Assembly (NCBI RefSeq): GCF_000203935.1
Contig: NC_008577.1
Coordinates: 3,844,001-3,908,000 of the forward strand
Length of the DNA: 64,000 bases
Direction: 5' to 3'
Origin: Shewanella sp. ANA-3
Lineage (GTDB): Bacteria > Pseudomonadota > Gammaproteobacteria > Enterobacterales > Shewanellaceae
Position 1 is the first letter of the stretch. Every line of letters begins with the position of its first letter. Of this stretch, positions 18,250 through 27,231 are shown piece by piece. The position numbers and the translations under genes are program-made. Under the pieces are notes generated by a model that was not told the DNA's origin, did no database searches, and saw nothing but the letters and a program-made list of their open reading frames with translations.

Positions 18250-18561
18250 TTATGCGTTGATAGCAGTAATTTTAACTTCGGTGAACCACTGACGGTGGCC
18301 CAACTTCTTGTCGTGGTGCTTACGACGACGGAACTTAACGATAGTTACTTTCTCGCCACGACCATGACTTACTACTTCAGCAACGACTTTACCGCCAGCT
18401 ACTAAAGGAGCACCAACGTGCACTTTTTCACCGTCAGCGATCAGTAATACTTGATCGAATTCAACAGTTGAACCAGTAGCAACTTCTAATTTTTCTAAAC
18501 GAACTGTGTGGCCTGGGGCTACACGGTGTTGTTTACCACCACTTTGAAAAACAGCGTACAT
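18250..18561 (-). CDS. rplU: 50S ribosomal protein L21
   Basis: A 103-residue ribosomal protein that binds 23S rRNA with L20. MYAVFQSGGKQHRV and the C-terminal KFRRRKHHDKKLGHRQWFT motifs are diagnostic. It is the first gene of rplU-rpmA. Its promoter must lie in the 273-bp region shared with the divergent ispB gene. Confidence 0.99.
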   Translation of the reverse strand: MYAVFQSGGKQHRVAPGHTVRLEKLEVATGSTVEFDQVLLIADGEKVHVGAPLVAGGKVVAEVVSHGRGEKVTIVKFRRRKHHDKKLGHRQWFTEVKITAINA

Positions 18562-18834
18562 AGCTATTTTACTCCGATATTCCTAACACGCTGGCTCACA
18601 CTATGGGAGGCAGGGTGCTACAAAAACTTTATTGACAATGGGCGCGGAGTTTACGCGAAGAATCCTTATCTGGCAAGCCCTAATTAGGAAAGAATAAAAA
18701 AAGGCCGGAATAACTCGCACATTAGTAGTGTGAGTACTGTCATATGTCGGAATTTTAGGTAAAATTCATTCTATATAACACGTGAGCCTAAAATAGAGGC
18801 CGGGTACGTAATGGCCCCACAACCAGAGTCTATT

Positions 18835-19806
18835 ATGGATTTAAACGCTATTCGTCAACTGGCTGACACTGATATGCAAGCAGTCAATCAGCTGATCTAT
18901 AAACAGCTGGAGTCAGATGTCGCCCTGATAAACCAGTTAGGTTTCTACATTATTAATGGTGGTGGTAAACGTCTTCGTCCTTTACTGTCCGTCCTCGCAG
19001 CACGCGCCGTTGACTACCAAGGTGAAGCTCACCTTAAGCTTGCCGCGATTATTGAATTTATTCATACCGCTTCATTACTGCACGATGATGTGGTCGATGA
19101 ATCGACCCTCAGACGCGGCCGCGAAACCGCCAACGCACTCTTTGGTAACAGCGCCAGTGTATTAGTGGGAGACTTCCTTTATACCCGCTCATTCCAAATG
19201 ATGACCGAACTCGACAGCATGCGCGTACTGCGTGTATTAGCCGATACCACCAACGTATTGGCCGAGGGGGAAGTATTACAGCTAATGAACTGTAATGACC
19301 CTAATACCACAGAAGAAAGCTATATGCGGGTGATCTATTGTAAGACCGCTAAGCTATTCGAAGCCGCCACGTTACTGGCTGCCGTATTAGCCGGCGCCAC
19401 TCCCGAGCAAGAGGCCGCATTAGGTGACTATGGTAAGTATTTAGGTACTGCCTTCCAGTTAACAGATGATTTACTCGACTACACCGCCGACAGTGAAGAG
19501 TTAGGTAAAAACATCGGTGATGACCTCGCCGAAGGTAAACCGACCTTACCGCTGATCTATGCCATTGCCCATGGCACAGAAGAAGAGCAGCAACTCATTC
19601 GTCAAGCGATTGAGCAAGGTGATGGCACCCACGCCATTGAGAAAATTGTTGCCGCTCTGCATCACTGCGGCGCGCTCACTTACACTCAGCAAAAAGCCAT
19701 TGAAGAATCCAACAAGGCGATTGCAGCGCTGGCGGTATTACCCGACAGTGATTTCAAAACCGCATTAATTTCGCTGGCAAAAATCTCCGTTGATCGCAAC
19801 CACTAA
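18835..19806 (+). CDS. ispB: Octaprenyl diphosphate synthase IspB
   Basis: A 323-residue trans-prenyltransferase that makes the C40 (or similar) side chain of ubiquinone and menaquinone. The first Asp-rich motif is LLHDDVVDESTLRRG and the second is QLTDDLLDYTAD; GGGKRLRPLL binds isopentenyl diphosphate. I start at ATG 18835 because it gives the 323-residue length of E. coli IspB and aligns with its N-terminus. An in-frame ATG at 18811 would add 8 residues and cannot be excluded. The chain length cannot be read with certainty from sequence. Confidence 0.94.
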   Translation: MDLNAIRQLADTDMQAVNQLIYKQLESDVALINQLGFYIINGGGKRLRPLLSVLAARAVDYQGEAHLKLAAIIEFIHTASLLHDDVVDESTLRRGRETANALFGNSASVLVGDFLYTRSFQMMTELDSMRVLRVLADTTNVLAEGEVLQLMNCNDPNTTEESYMRVIYCKTAKLFEAATLLAAVLAGATPEQEAALGDYGKYLGTAFQLTDDLLDYTADSEELGKNIGDDLAEGKPTLPLIYAIAHGTEEEQQLIRQAIEQGDGTHAIEKIVAALHHCGALTYTQQKAIEESNKAIAALAVLPDSDFKTALISLAKISVDRNH

Positions 19807-19825
19807 TTGGCTGCGATAAACCAAT

Positions 19826-19860
19826 AAAAAGGCCTTGCTTAGCAAGGCCTTTTTATTTTT
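19826..19860. terminator. Bidirectional terminator between ispB and ung
   Basis: AAAAAGGCCTTGC (19826-19838) pairs with GCAAGGCCTTTTT (19842-19854) around TTA, followed by TATTTTT. The A run on the left serves the minus-strand ung transcript. Confidence 0.92.
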
Positions 19861-19882
19861 AACGTTCTTTATCAAAGCGAAC

Positions 19883-20548
19883 TTAAACCTGCCATTGGAT
19901 CGGTACTTCGCCCCTTGCCATCAGCAGTTGGTTCACTTTAGAAAAATGCCCACAACCAAAGAAGCCGCGATAAGCTGACAGCGGTGACGGATGGGGTCCC
20001 GACAGTATTTGATGCTGTGGCGCAGTAATCACCGCCCCTTTTTTGATGGCATGGCTGCCCCATAGTACAAAAATAATCGGCTGCTCCTGCGCATTAAGCA
20101 GCTTTAACGCCTCAGTGGTAAAGGTTTCCCAGCCCGCATTAGCGTGGGAATGAGCTTGTCCTTGCTCCACCGTCAGCACGGTATTGAGCATTAAGATCCC
20201 CTGCTCTGCCCATTGAGTTAAATCGCCATGGTTAGGGATTTGAAAACCGGGAATATCGTTCACTAACTCTTTATACATATTGGCCAGCGATGGCGGCGGT
20301 TTAATGCCTCGCTTAACCGAGAAACACAGGCCGTGGGCTTGGTCGGGACCATGGTAGGGATCTTGACCGATAAGTACCACACGCACCTTTTCCAAAGGAG
20401 TTGTCTTAAAGGCGTTGAACACATCCTCCTTGGGGGGATAGATCACCTTACCCGACGCACGCTCTTGATTCACAAATGCAATCAACTGCTGGTAATAGGG
20501 TTGAGCACGTTGATAATCGATAAATTCCTGCCAAGTTGCCACAGTCAC
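19883..20548 (-). CDS. ung: Uracil-DNA glycosylase Ung (family 1)
   Basis: A 221-residue base-excision repair enzyme that removes uracil from DNA. The water-activating motif GQDPYHGP contains Asp63. The uracil-specificity stretch LLNTVLTVEQG and the DNA-intercalating loop HPSPLSAYRGFFG are intact. The start is GTG at 20548, preceded by AGAGGA at the right distance. It is monocistronic, ending at the terminator shared with ispB. Confidence 0.97.
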   Translation of the reverse strand: MTVATWQEFIDYQRAQPYYQQLIAFVNQERASGKVIYPPKEDVFNAFKTTPLEKVRVVLIGQDPYHGPDQAHGLCFSVKRGIKPPPSLANMYKELVNDIPGFQIPNHGDLTQWAEQGILMLNTVLTVEQGQAHSHANAGWETFTTEALKLLNAQEQPIIFVLWGSHAIKKGAVITAPQHQILSGPHPSPLSAYRGFFGCGHFSKVNQLLMARGEVPIQWQV

Positions 20549-20841
20549 AATCTTTTCCTCTGGTTAGAATGCCGTTAGCTTAAAAGTGATAGCGCGACAT
20601 GACAAGCCAACTCAGTTTTTTATTCCCCAGTCTTGAGATATCGCAAGCATATTGCGGCATAAACCTGTTCTGTTCCTTTGCTTAAGGCAATCGCTTGCTA
20701 TCGAGAAACGCCCCGTATCGCAAAAGTTAACTCGAGCAAAGTTGAGTGCTGCGCCATGTTGCGCCTCGACGCTTTGATTCGCAAATGGCTCTGATAAGCC
20801 ATCAGCTAGCGTGATAGGGGCGTTTGTTCAAATAATCCGTA

Positions 20842-21276
20842 CTAATCGCGACCACGGTGGCCATGACCACGGTCGTCATCCCTATCTTTACGGCGCTCAT
20901 GTTTGTCGTAATGTTTGTGGTGATGCTTATCCTGTTTATAGGAGCGATAACGGGGTACGTACTCATCGCGATACCAGACATCCTGAACAAAATAGACTGG
21001 GCGGCCGCAGGCACCGTAGGAAGCACAATAGCGACCCCATTTTTTTGCATGACCGGGCGGCACATGCAGATAGATAGGTTCATACACGACCCGAGACTGC
21101 TCTATCACGATAGGCTGTTCGTAAATCACCTGTGGACGAGGAAAATTACCAATATTGATCTGACCGTAAAAGTTTGGATCGCCGATGTTAATCGACACTC
21201 CGACATCTGCTGCAATGGCCGAAGATGAAGCGGCAGCGAGTAGTAAGGCTGACAGAGTAAGTTTAATTGCTTTCAT
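20842..21276 (-). CDS. Conserved secreted protein with His/Lys/Arg/Asp-rich tail, function unknown
   Basis: A 144-residue protein with a signal peptide (cleavage after SSAIA, about residue 22). The conserved middle has VGVSINIGDPNFYGQINIG, then YLHVPPGHAKKW and YCASYGACGRPVYFVQD with two Cys. The last about 35 residues are highly charged and His-rich (QDKHHHKHYDKHERR, DDDRGHGHRGRD). I recall proteins with this core widely in proteobacteria but none with a known role. The tail could bind metal or polyanions; that is inference. The ribosome site ACAGGAG is good. It is monocistronic. Confidence 0.8.
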   Translation of the reverse strand: MKAIKLTLSALLLAAASSSAIAADVGVSINIGDPNFYGQINIGNFPRPQVIYEQPIVIEQSRVVYEPIYLHVPPGHAKKWGRYCASYGACGRPVYFVQDVWYRDEYVPRYRSYKQDKHHHKHYDKHERRKDRDDDRGHGHRGRD

Positions 21277-21672
21277 GGCGGTTCTCCTGTTGATGGAAGC
21301 AGTATGCGAGTGGCTAACTGAACAGAAGATGAATCCTCACAGGAGGCTAAATCAGATATTATTTTCCCCGCAGCGCCATGCGGGAGCTTGTATTTTAGCA
21401 GACTATCTACATCCCAAATCGGCAAGAATTTAAATCACGATGACAGAACTGTTACATATCTTCCGCCTTGAAGCGATGCAGCAAAACCCATTGATACCAA
21501 TTACAATATCGCCCAATCAACCATCAAACTAACCGCAATTGAGCCATAGGTAACGTGCGAAGAATTAGGCTCATCACAACCGATTTAGATCCCAATACTT
21601 AAGCCTAAGCGGTTCCTTCCTGCTGAATTTAGGATAGAATCGCCCACCAATAAATTATTTTGAGTAAGCGCT
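21277..21672. other. Intergenic region without identified features
   Basis: This 396-bp region separates the divergent secreted-protein gene and the DUF3144 gene. Both promoters must lie here, but I see no clear consensus, repeat or small gene that I can support. Confidence 0.5.
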
Positions 21673-21987
21673 ATGACTGATACCAGCAACACCACGATTT
21701 TTGAACTTGCCGATCAATTTATTGCCTTAGCTAATCAGCTAAGCCAGCAGGAAGGTGATGTCGGTAAAGTCGGCACTGCCCTGCGTTTTGCCGCAGCGCG
21801 TTTTAACGCCTTTGAAGCCGCGATCAAATCTGCCGATTTAGGCGCAGAAAAAGACAATGCGCTCGACTGGTTTAGCGCCGAATACCGCGAAATGCTAAGC
21901 GACAACCTAGACGACCATATCGCGAATCCACCCGTTATGCAGGAAGAAGCGGCGGCGGATGACTCGGTACAAATCTTTAAAGGCTGA
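21673..21987 (+). CDS. DUF3144 family protein
   Basis: A 104-residue soluble, acidic, all-helical small protein. FELADQFIALANQLSQ at the start and ALRFAAARFNAFEA with WFSAEYREML are the conserved blocks of DUF3144. The C-terminal about 20 residues are acidic and variable. The function is unknown. It stands alone between its own promoter region and a strong terminator. Confidence 0.82.
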   Translation: MTDTSNTTIFELADQFIALANQLSQQEGDVGKVGTALRFAAARFNAFEAAIKSADLGAEKDNALDWFSAEYREMLSDNLDDHIANPPVMQEEAAADDSVQIFKG

Positions 21988-22027
21988 TGATGCGCTAAAA
22001 GCCAAGCATCACCTGCTAAAATCCCAT

Positions 22028-22058
22028 AAAAAACGCCATCTTGTGATGGCGTTTTTTA
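22028..22058. terminator. Terminator between DUF3144 gene and LysE-type gene
   Basis: AAAAAACGCCATC (22028-22040) pairs with GATGGCGTTTTTT (22045-22057) around TTGT. It is symmetric, so it can end the converging transcripts from both sides. Confidence 0.92.
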
Positions 22059-22092
22059 TCTCTTCGCACTCATCAATACGCATTGTGATACG

Positions 22093-22707
22093 TTAGAGGG
22101 TGTACACTACCCGTATCGCGAGCAGGATCAGTACCACACCAGAAAGTTTATCGATAAGTCCCGCTTTTTCCCGTAACTTAGGCAATACACTCGAATGGGA
22201 CAATAGTAAGGCAATCAAGGTATACCAAAGCCCATCAACCACCAAAGGCGTTAGCACGATAAGTGCTTGACCCGTCAAGCTATCGGCCACCATCACAAAC
22301 TGGCTAAACAGCGCTAAAAAGAACAACATAATCTTAGGATTGAACAGGGAAATCGCAATACCATCGCGCGCCGCAGTGAGCGTATCCGTCGCCTCCCCCG
22401 CCGCAAGTTTTGCCTGCATACCACCGTTTGAGCGCAATGCTTGGATCCCCATCCATGCGAGATAGAGCGCGCCTAAAATCGCAATCCCATTAAAAATCAA
22501 TGGCGCTTTTTTCAATACAACGGCTAGTCCGAGTAGCGTCACTAACGCATAAATACCAATACCAATCGAGTGCGCCCAAGCGCAAACGATCCCCTTGCCG
22601 CGACCACCGCCTAAAGTATGACGCACAACCATGGCCAAACTCGGCCCGGGAGACATAGCGCCCAAGCAACAAATCGCCAATAGCCCTAACCAAGTACTAA
22701 AGCTCAT
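22093..22707 (-). CDS. LysE/RhtB-family amino-acid exporter
   Basis: A 204-residue inner-membrane transporter with about six hydrophobic segments. The family signature GAMSPGPSLAMVVRHTLGGG is at residues 15-34. Members export amino acids such as lysine, threonine or homoserine lactone; the substrate here is unknown. I start at ATG 22707 (MSFSTW), preceded by AAAGGG; an upstream in-frame start 15 codons earlier would overlap the terminator hairpin. The preceding peptidase gene is separated by that terminator. Confidence 0.87.
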   Translation of the reverse strand: MSFSTWLGLLAICCLGAMSPGPSLAMVVRHTLGGGRGKGIVCAWAHSIGIGIYALVTLLGLAVVLKKAPLIFNGIAILGALYLAWMGIQALRSNGGMQAKLAAGEATDTLTAARDGIAISLFNPKIMLFFLALFSQFVMVADSLTGQALIVLTPLVVDGLWYTLIALLLSHSSVLPKLREKAGLIDKLSGVVLILLAIRVVYTL

Positions 22708-22724
22708 TTTTAACCCTTTAAAGC

Positions 22725-22749
22725 ATAAAAAGGCCCTCAATAGGGCCTT
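22725..22749 (-). terminator. Terminator after the S10 peptidase gene
   Basis: On the minus strand AAGGCCCT (22749-22742) pairs with AGGGCCTT (22737-22730) around a 4-nt loop, followed by TTTATGC. It lies 45 bp after the peptidase stop. Confidence 0.8.
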
Positions 22750-22793
22750 CACAGGAGTGGCAGTTTAACACTGGCCAAATAATACGGTCACTC

Positions 22794-24344
22794 TCATTTA
22801 GCCGCGTTAGGATGATAAAAAGCGCGGATATCTTGCACCAGTTGTGCAAGCGACGCGGGCTCCACATACATCATATGACCCGCTTTGTAGTAGTGCATAG
22901 TGACACGGCTATTATCTATGCCATTATCGGCAAAGGTATTTTCGGTCGCAAAGAAGGGCGTCGCAAAATCGAAATAACCGTTACCGACAAAAATGCGTAG
23001 GTCTTTATTCTCGCGCTGCGCTTGCCCTAAATAGGGCGCCACATTCACATAATGCATTTGCTTACCGCTGATATTCCAATTCCAGCCACGGTTAACATCG
23101 GTGGAGAGCACGTTGAAGGGGCGTGATAATTTAACCCCTAAATCCTCATACAGATACTGATGGATAGCCGCCGTATAAGCGCCATCGATACCATATCCTG
23201 ACGGGTCGTTATCGGTCGAGTCACCACCACTGTCGTAATCTTTGCCGGTATAGCGACTGTCTAACCGCCCGACGGTCAAATCCTGATCCCTGAGCAATTC
23301 TTTGGTGTAGCGACTCGCACTCACCCGCAAATTCACTCGGTCAAGATAAGACTCACTCAGGCCCGTAAAACGCGCCAACTGTTTACGTACGCTCTGATAA
23401 TCGCTTTGCGCTAAACGGCTACCCTGTAATAGGGCTAAGGCGTAATCCTTGATAGCGAATTGACGCGCCTGTTCGACAAACGCTTCGAGCCCTAAGGCCT
23501 TGTCAGCATCGTTGACTTTATTGTGATAAAACGCAGTTGCCGCCATAGTCGGTAAAAAACCAATGTAGGGTTGGTTATTACCCGGTTGATAGCGAGCGTG
23601 GCTAAAGTCGAGAATCGATGAAATCAGCATCACGCCATTGACCGAGATATCGGTCCAACCGCCTTGAAGCTCATCCACTAATGCTGCGGCTCGTGTCGTA
23701 CCATAACTTTCACCAGCAAGATATTTGGGCGAATTCCAACGCTTATGTTCAATCAACCAACGGCGCATAAACTCGGCAATGGATTGGGCATCTTCTTTCA
23801 CGCCCCAAAAATCGGCACCTTTCTTCTCACCAAGCGCACGGCTAAAACCAGTACCCACAGGGTCGATAAACACTAAATCAGACTCATCGAGTAAGGAGTA
23901 ATCGTTGGCCTCTATCCGATAAGGCGCCGCACCATCATCTTTGGCATCACCTGGTACAATTACACGCTTTGGCCCAAAGAGTCCCATGTGCAGCCACAGC
24001 GAGGCAGAACCTGGGCCTCCGTTGAAAATAAACGTGACAGGGCGTTTACTGCTGTCTTGCACATCATCCCGTAAATACGTAATAGAGAAGATACTCGCCT
24101 GAGGCTCACCCTTATCATCCTCTAAAATGGTTTCTCCACTAATGGCTTGATAGCTGATCTTTTGATTTTGAATCGTCATTCGGTGCTTAGTCGTCACCAC
24201 CTCTGGCACTAGCTTATCCACTTTGGCTTCGCTTTTTTGGGCGGGCTCTGCATGACCGACTATGGACACAGTGAATAACAAGGGCAGCAACACACTTGCC
24301 CATTTCAGCCTTGAGGGCGTTTGCTTCTCTGTTAGCGCTCGCAT
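22794..24344 (-). CDS. Peptidase S10 (serine carboxypeptidase-like), secreted
   Basis: A 516-residue alpha/beta-hydrolase-fold protein. A hydrophobic N-terminal segment ending at VGHA (about residue 32) acts as signal peptide. FIFNGGPGSASLWLHMG is the oxyanion-hole region, and the nucleophile Ser is in LAGESYGTTRAA. The Asp in NGYFDFATP and the His in KAGHMMYVEP complete the triad. The family removes C-terminal residues from peptides; this one is probably periplasmic. I start at ATG 24344, with AAGGGAAG upstream. It is divergent from the thioredoxin-like gene. Confidence 0.87.
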   Translation of the reverse strand: MRALTEKQTPSRLKWASVLLPLLFTVSIVGHAEPAQKSEAKVDKLVPEVVTTKHRMTIQNQKISYQAISGETILEDDKGEPQASIFSITYLRDDVQDSSKRPVTFIFNGGPGSASLWLHMGLFGPKRVIVPGDAKDDGAAPYRIEANDYSLLDESDLVFIDPVGTGFSRALGEKKGADFWGVKEDAQSIAEFMRRWLIEHKRWNSPKYLAGESYGTTRAAALVDELQGGWTDISVNGVMLISSILDFSHARYQPGNNQPYIGFLPTMAATAFYHNKVNDADKALGLEAFVEQARQFAIKDYALALLQGSRLAQSDYQSVRKQLARFTGLSESYLDRVNLRVSASRYTKELLRDQDLTVGRLDSRYTGKDYDSGGDSTDNDPSGYGIDGAYTAAIHQYLYEDLGVKLSRPFNVLSTDVNRGWNWNISGKQMHYVNVAPYLGQAQRENKDLRIFVGNGYFDFATPFFATENTFADNGIDNSRVTMHYYKAGHMMYVEPASLAQLVQDIRAFYHPNAAK

Positions 24345-24547
24345 CAATTATTCTTCCCTTCTGTAGTGGTTATTTTGTGATCTTTTTATTGGTGCACCAG
24401 CTTACAAAGACTGCGCACTCGGCGCAAAAGCACAATTGCAACCGAATGCGTCAAAGCTTTAATCGGCTTTTAAAGCATAAATTCACGCAGATTTAAGCTG
24501 TTAGCCGCTAAGATAGATTGGATTATCGGAAACTCATGTAGGCATCT

Positions 24548-25093
24548 ATGGGCACTATCACTCTTATCAGTCTGGTCATTCTCGCATTACTCGTGGGCGC
24601 GATTAGCCTGCTAATCTGGCAACGCAGCAAAGGTAAGCGCATTCCACTCGCGGTAATTTTTGTATTGGGATTTTTCGCCGTAGGCCTAGGCGGAATTATC
24701 GGTTTTGTACATAAAGGTGAAGATTATCAAGCCTATCAAAAGCTGCAGTGGCATACGCTTGCCCCTGAAAAAATCGCACCGCTGGTCGCCGATGGCTACA
24801 CAGTGTTTGTGGATATCACCTCAGACTGGTGCAGCATTTGCCAAACCAACAAGGCTGAAGTCACCCACAGAGAGCAAGTGGTGAATGCGCTGATGGCCGA
24901 CAAGGTTATTTTGATGCAGGGAAATTGGAGCGAAGCCGATTCCACCATTGCGGGTTATATGAAGCATGAAGGCGTACCTGGTACACCTTACAATAAGGTC
25001 TATGGTCCAAGGGCGCCTAACGGCATAGTGCTGCCTTCAACGCTCACCATAGAAGCTGTACTTAATGGCTTAGCTCAGGCAAAAGCACTGTAA
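24548..25093 (+). CDS. Membrane-anchored thioredoxin-like protein (DsbD/ScsB C-domain-like)
   Basis: A 181-residue protein with two N-terminal membrane segments (about 3-23 and 35-55) and a thioredoxin-like domain facing the periplasm. The redox motif is CSIC in ITSDWCSICQTNKAEV, resembling the C-terminal domain of DsbD/ScsB (VDxTADWCxxC). GTPYNKVYGP is near the cis-Pro loop. It lacks the DsbD transporter core, so it needs an electron donor elsewhere. The role is probably thiol reduction in the periplasm; the partner is unknown. A good terminator follows. Confidence 0.78.
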   Translation: MGTITLISLVILALLVGAISLLIWQRSKGKRIPLAVIFVLGFFAVGLGGIIGFVHKGEDYQAYQKLQWHTLAPEKIAPLVADGYTVFVDITSDWCSICQTNKAEVTHREQVVNALMADKVILMQGNWSEADSTIAGYMKHEGVPGTPYNKVYGPRAPNGIVLPSTLTIEAVLNGLAQAKAL

Positions 25094-25153
25094 GCAATTG
25101 ATTTTGATTAAACTTCAAAAACAAAGCTTTAAGATTAAAACACTCGCGCAATA

Positions 25154-25178
25154 AAAAAGGCTGCATCGCAGCCTTTTT
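25154..25178. terminator. Rho-independent terminator after the thioredoxin-like gene
   Basis: AAAAAGGCTGC (25154-25164) pairs with GCAGCCTTTTT (25168-25178) around ATC. The remaining intergenic DNA to 25604 holds the palindrome at 25535 and presumably the regulator's promoter. Otherwise I see nothing there. Confidence 0.9.
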
Positions 25179-25534
25179 GCACACTTCAAATCAGTAGAAA
25201 GTAATTTTCCGGAAAGGTGGGCAGAAAATCACTCCGTACTCTTAACAGCCATCTCACCCCAAAACGCTATTTAACTCGTTCGTTCACTCACACCGTACTT
25301 CAATAAACATCCCCGCGTTGCCGTGAATCCCCAGTATTAAGGGCAAGCCTGCTTTGTTCAGGTCAACTTAGCCAAAGATATTTATGAAACATTTTTATAA
25401 CAATTTAATACTTTACGCCAGCATTAAATACAACTTTCGATCGATTAAAATATAAGCTTTTTATTATCAACAGCTTAATGGTCAGACCTCTAAGCTTGCC
25501 TCTAAAGCATTCACTTCAAGCATCACAGAGCAAC

Positions 25535-25550
25535 TCACGATATATCGCGA
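25535..25550. promoter_or_regulatory. Palindromic operator candidate upstream of the sigma-54 activator gene
   Basis: The 10-bp palindrome CGATATATCG (25538-25547) extends to TCaCGATATATCGcGA with one mismatched pair. It is 55 bp before the activator gene and shares its core with the two sites before ccoG. I infer an autoregulatory site. Confidence 0.6.
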
Positions 25551-25604
25551 CACGATTCAAAGGGTTATACTTAGGGCACTCATTCGTATTAAGGAATCAG
25601 CTGA

Positions 25605-27071
25605 ATGACATCAATAGAGCCCACCGCAATGCCCTTAGATAAACATTTTCTGCCCGAAAATCAGTTACTGCTTAATGCCGTGGGTGAAGGTATTTATGGG
25701 TTTGATTTAAAGGGTAATGCTGTCTTTATCAATCCCGCCGCCGAGCGCATGACGGGCTGGAAAAATGAAGAGTTACTCGGCAAAAATATCCATAATTGCC
25801 ATCATCATAGCCACGCGGATGGTAGTCATTATCCGCAGGAAGATTGCCCCATCTACAATACGTTAAAAGATGGGATAGCAAGGGAAATTACCCACGATGT
25901 ATTCTGGCGCAAAGATGGTAGCAGCTTTCCAGTGTATTACAGCTCTACGCCCGTCTATCGGGATAACAAGCTTATCGGAGTAGTCGCGATATTTCGCGAT
26001 ATTAGTATTCAGAAACAAACCGAGCAGTCGCTACGCCAAGCTTTGGCGCAGGTTCAGGCTCTGTCGGAGCAACTTGCCAGCGAGAATCACTATCTCCAGG
26101 CCGAGTTAGCCGATAAGACCGGCGATGTGGATATTTCGGGCAGTAGCGCGGTGATCCGCCATATGATCCAGCAATTGCATATGGTGGCTAATACCGATAG
26201 TACTGTACTGATCTGTGGCGAGAATGGCACAGGCAAAGAACTGGTTGCCCGTAATTTACATCAACTGAGTCGCCGTAAAGATAAACCCATGATCAGCGTT
26301 AACTGCGCGGCGTTTTCAGCCTCACTGCTAGAGAGTGAGTTGTTTGGCCATGAGAAAGGCGCCTTTACCGGTGCAACTCAGCAACGCAAGGGCCGCTTCG
26401 AGCTCGCCCATCAAGGCACACTGTTTCTCGATGAGGTGGCCGAATTAAGTTTAGAGGCGCAATCTAAGTTACTGCGGGTGATCCAAGAGCAATCCTTTGA
26501 ACGACTCGGCGGCAGCGAAACCATCAAGGTCGATATTCGCTTAGTCGCCGCCAGCCACCATGATTTACTCAAGCGCGTTGAACAGGGCTTATTCAGGATG
26601 GATCTCTATTACCGCTTGAATGTCTTCCCAATTCAAGTGCCGCCGCTGAGGGCAAGGCTTGAAGATATGCCCGAGCTTGTCAGCCACATTTTGCATTCCC
26701 TAAACCGCAAACTCGGTAAGAAACTGCGCGGCGTAAGCCAAAAAGGTCTGCAAAAACTGATGGCCTACAGCTGGCCTGGCAATGTGCGCGAATTACAAAA
26801 TATCCTCGAACGGGAGGCCATTTTATCCCAAACGGATATTCTACAAATCCATGCCATGCCTACGCATCACCTACAGACTCAAACCGCAGCTTCGCCATTA
26901 CAAACCTTGGCCGAGGCGGAAGCGCAACATATAGAACAAACATTAAAGCAGCTCAACTGGCGTATTTCAGGCCCCAATGGGGCGGCCAATGTGCTCGGCG
27001 TTCCGCCAAGTACACTCAGATCGCGGATGAAGAAACTCGGGATTACACGCCAAACCCCTGCAGAAGAATAG
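25605..27071 (+). CDS. PAS-domain sigma-54-dependent transcriptional activator
   Basis: A 488-residue enhancer-binding protein. A PAS domain (about 15-140) contains the Cys/His cluster NCHHHSHADGSHYPQEDCP. A short coiled coil follows (about 145-175), then an AAA+ domain with Walker A GENGTGKE, the sigma-54-contacting GAFTGA loop and the FLDEVAEL Walker B. A Fis-type helix-turn-helix (ANVLGVPPSTLRSRMKKLG) ends the protein. The GAFTGA loop means it can activate sigma-54 RNA polymerase. There is no receiver domain, so the signal probably enters through PAS. Matching palindromes before this gene and ccoG suggest that it controls both. Confidence 0.9.
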   Translation: MTSIEPTAMPLDKHFLPENQLLLNAVGEGIYGFDLKGNAVFINPAAERMTGWKNEELLGKNIHNCHHHSHADGSHYPQEDCPIYNTLKDGIAREITHDVFWRKDGSSFPVYYSSTPVYRDNKLIGVVAIFRDISIQKQTEQSLRQALAQVQALSEQLASENHYLQAELADKTGDVDISGSSAVIRHMIQQLHMVANTDSTVLICGENGTGKELVARNLHQLSRRKDKPMISVNCAAFSASLLESELFGHEKGAFTGATQQRKGRFELAHQGTLFLDEVAELSLEAQSKLLRVIQEQSFERLGGSETIKVDIRLVAASHHDLLKRVEQGLFRMDLYYRLNVFPIQVPPLRARLEDMPELVSHILHSLNRKLGKKLRGVSQKGLQKLMAYSWPGNVRELQNILEREAILSQTDILQIHAMPTHHLQTQTAASPLQTLAEAEAQHIEQTLKQLNWRISGPNGAANVLGVPPSTLRSRMKKLGITRQTPAEE

Positions 27072-27082
27072 CCTTTAAAAAC

Positions 27083-27112
27083 GCGATATATCGCCAATTA
27101 GCGATATATCGC
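27083..27112. promoter_or_regulatory. Twin palindromes GCGATATATCGC upstream of ccoG (enhancer sites)
   Basis: Two perfect 12-bp palindromes lie at 27083-27094 and 27101-27112, with centres 18 bp apart. They fall about 97 and 115 bp before the start point predicted from the sigma-54 promoter at 27177, a normal enhancer position. The same core occurs before the activator gene. Confidence 0.75.
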
Positions 27113-27176
27113 GACATGCGTTAAATCACCATTTAATTTAACCATTAAATATCAATACGTTAAAACAAAAAACTCT

Positions 27177-27191
27177 TGGCCTAACGCTTGC
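27177..27191 (+). promoter_or_regulatory. Sigma-54 promoter for ccoG
   Basis: TGGCCTAACGCTTGC matches the sigma-54 consensus TGGCAC-N5-TTGC at TGGC and TTGC with exact spacing (GG and GC 10 nt apart). Transcription would start near 27203, 29 bp before the ccoG ATG. This identification comes from sequence only. Confidence 0.72.
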
Positions 27192-27231
27192 TATAGGGAG
27201 CCGAATCTTATTTAAGCCGTTAGGACAGCAT

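Noticed and set aside
20811..21228. Plus-strand frames across the secreted-protein gene
   Set aside because: The minus-strand frame has a signal peptide, a good ribosome site and conserved motifs; the plus-strand ones are composition shadows.
25561..25604. Sigma-54 promoter for the PAS activator gene
   Set aside because: GGGCAC at 25574-25579 looks like a -24 element, but no GC occurs at the required -12 position.
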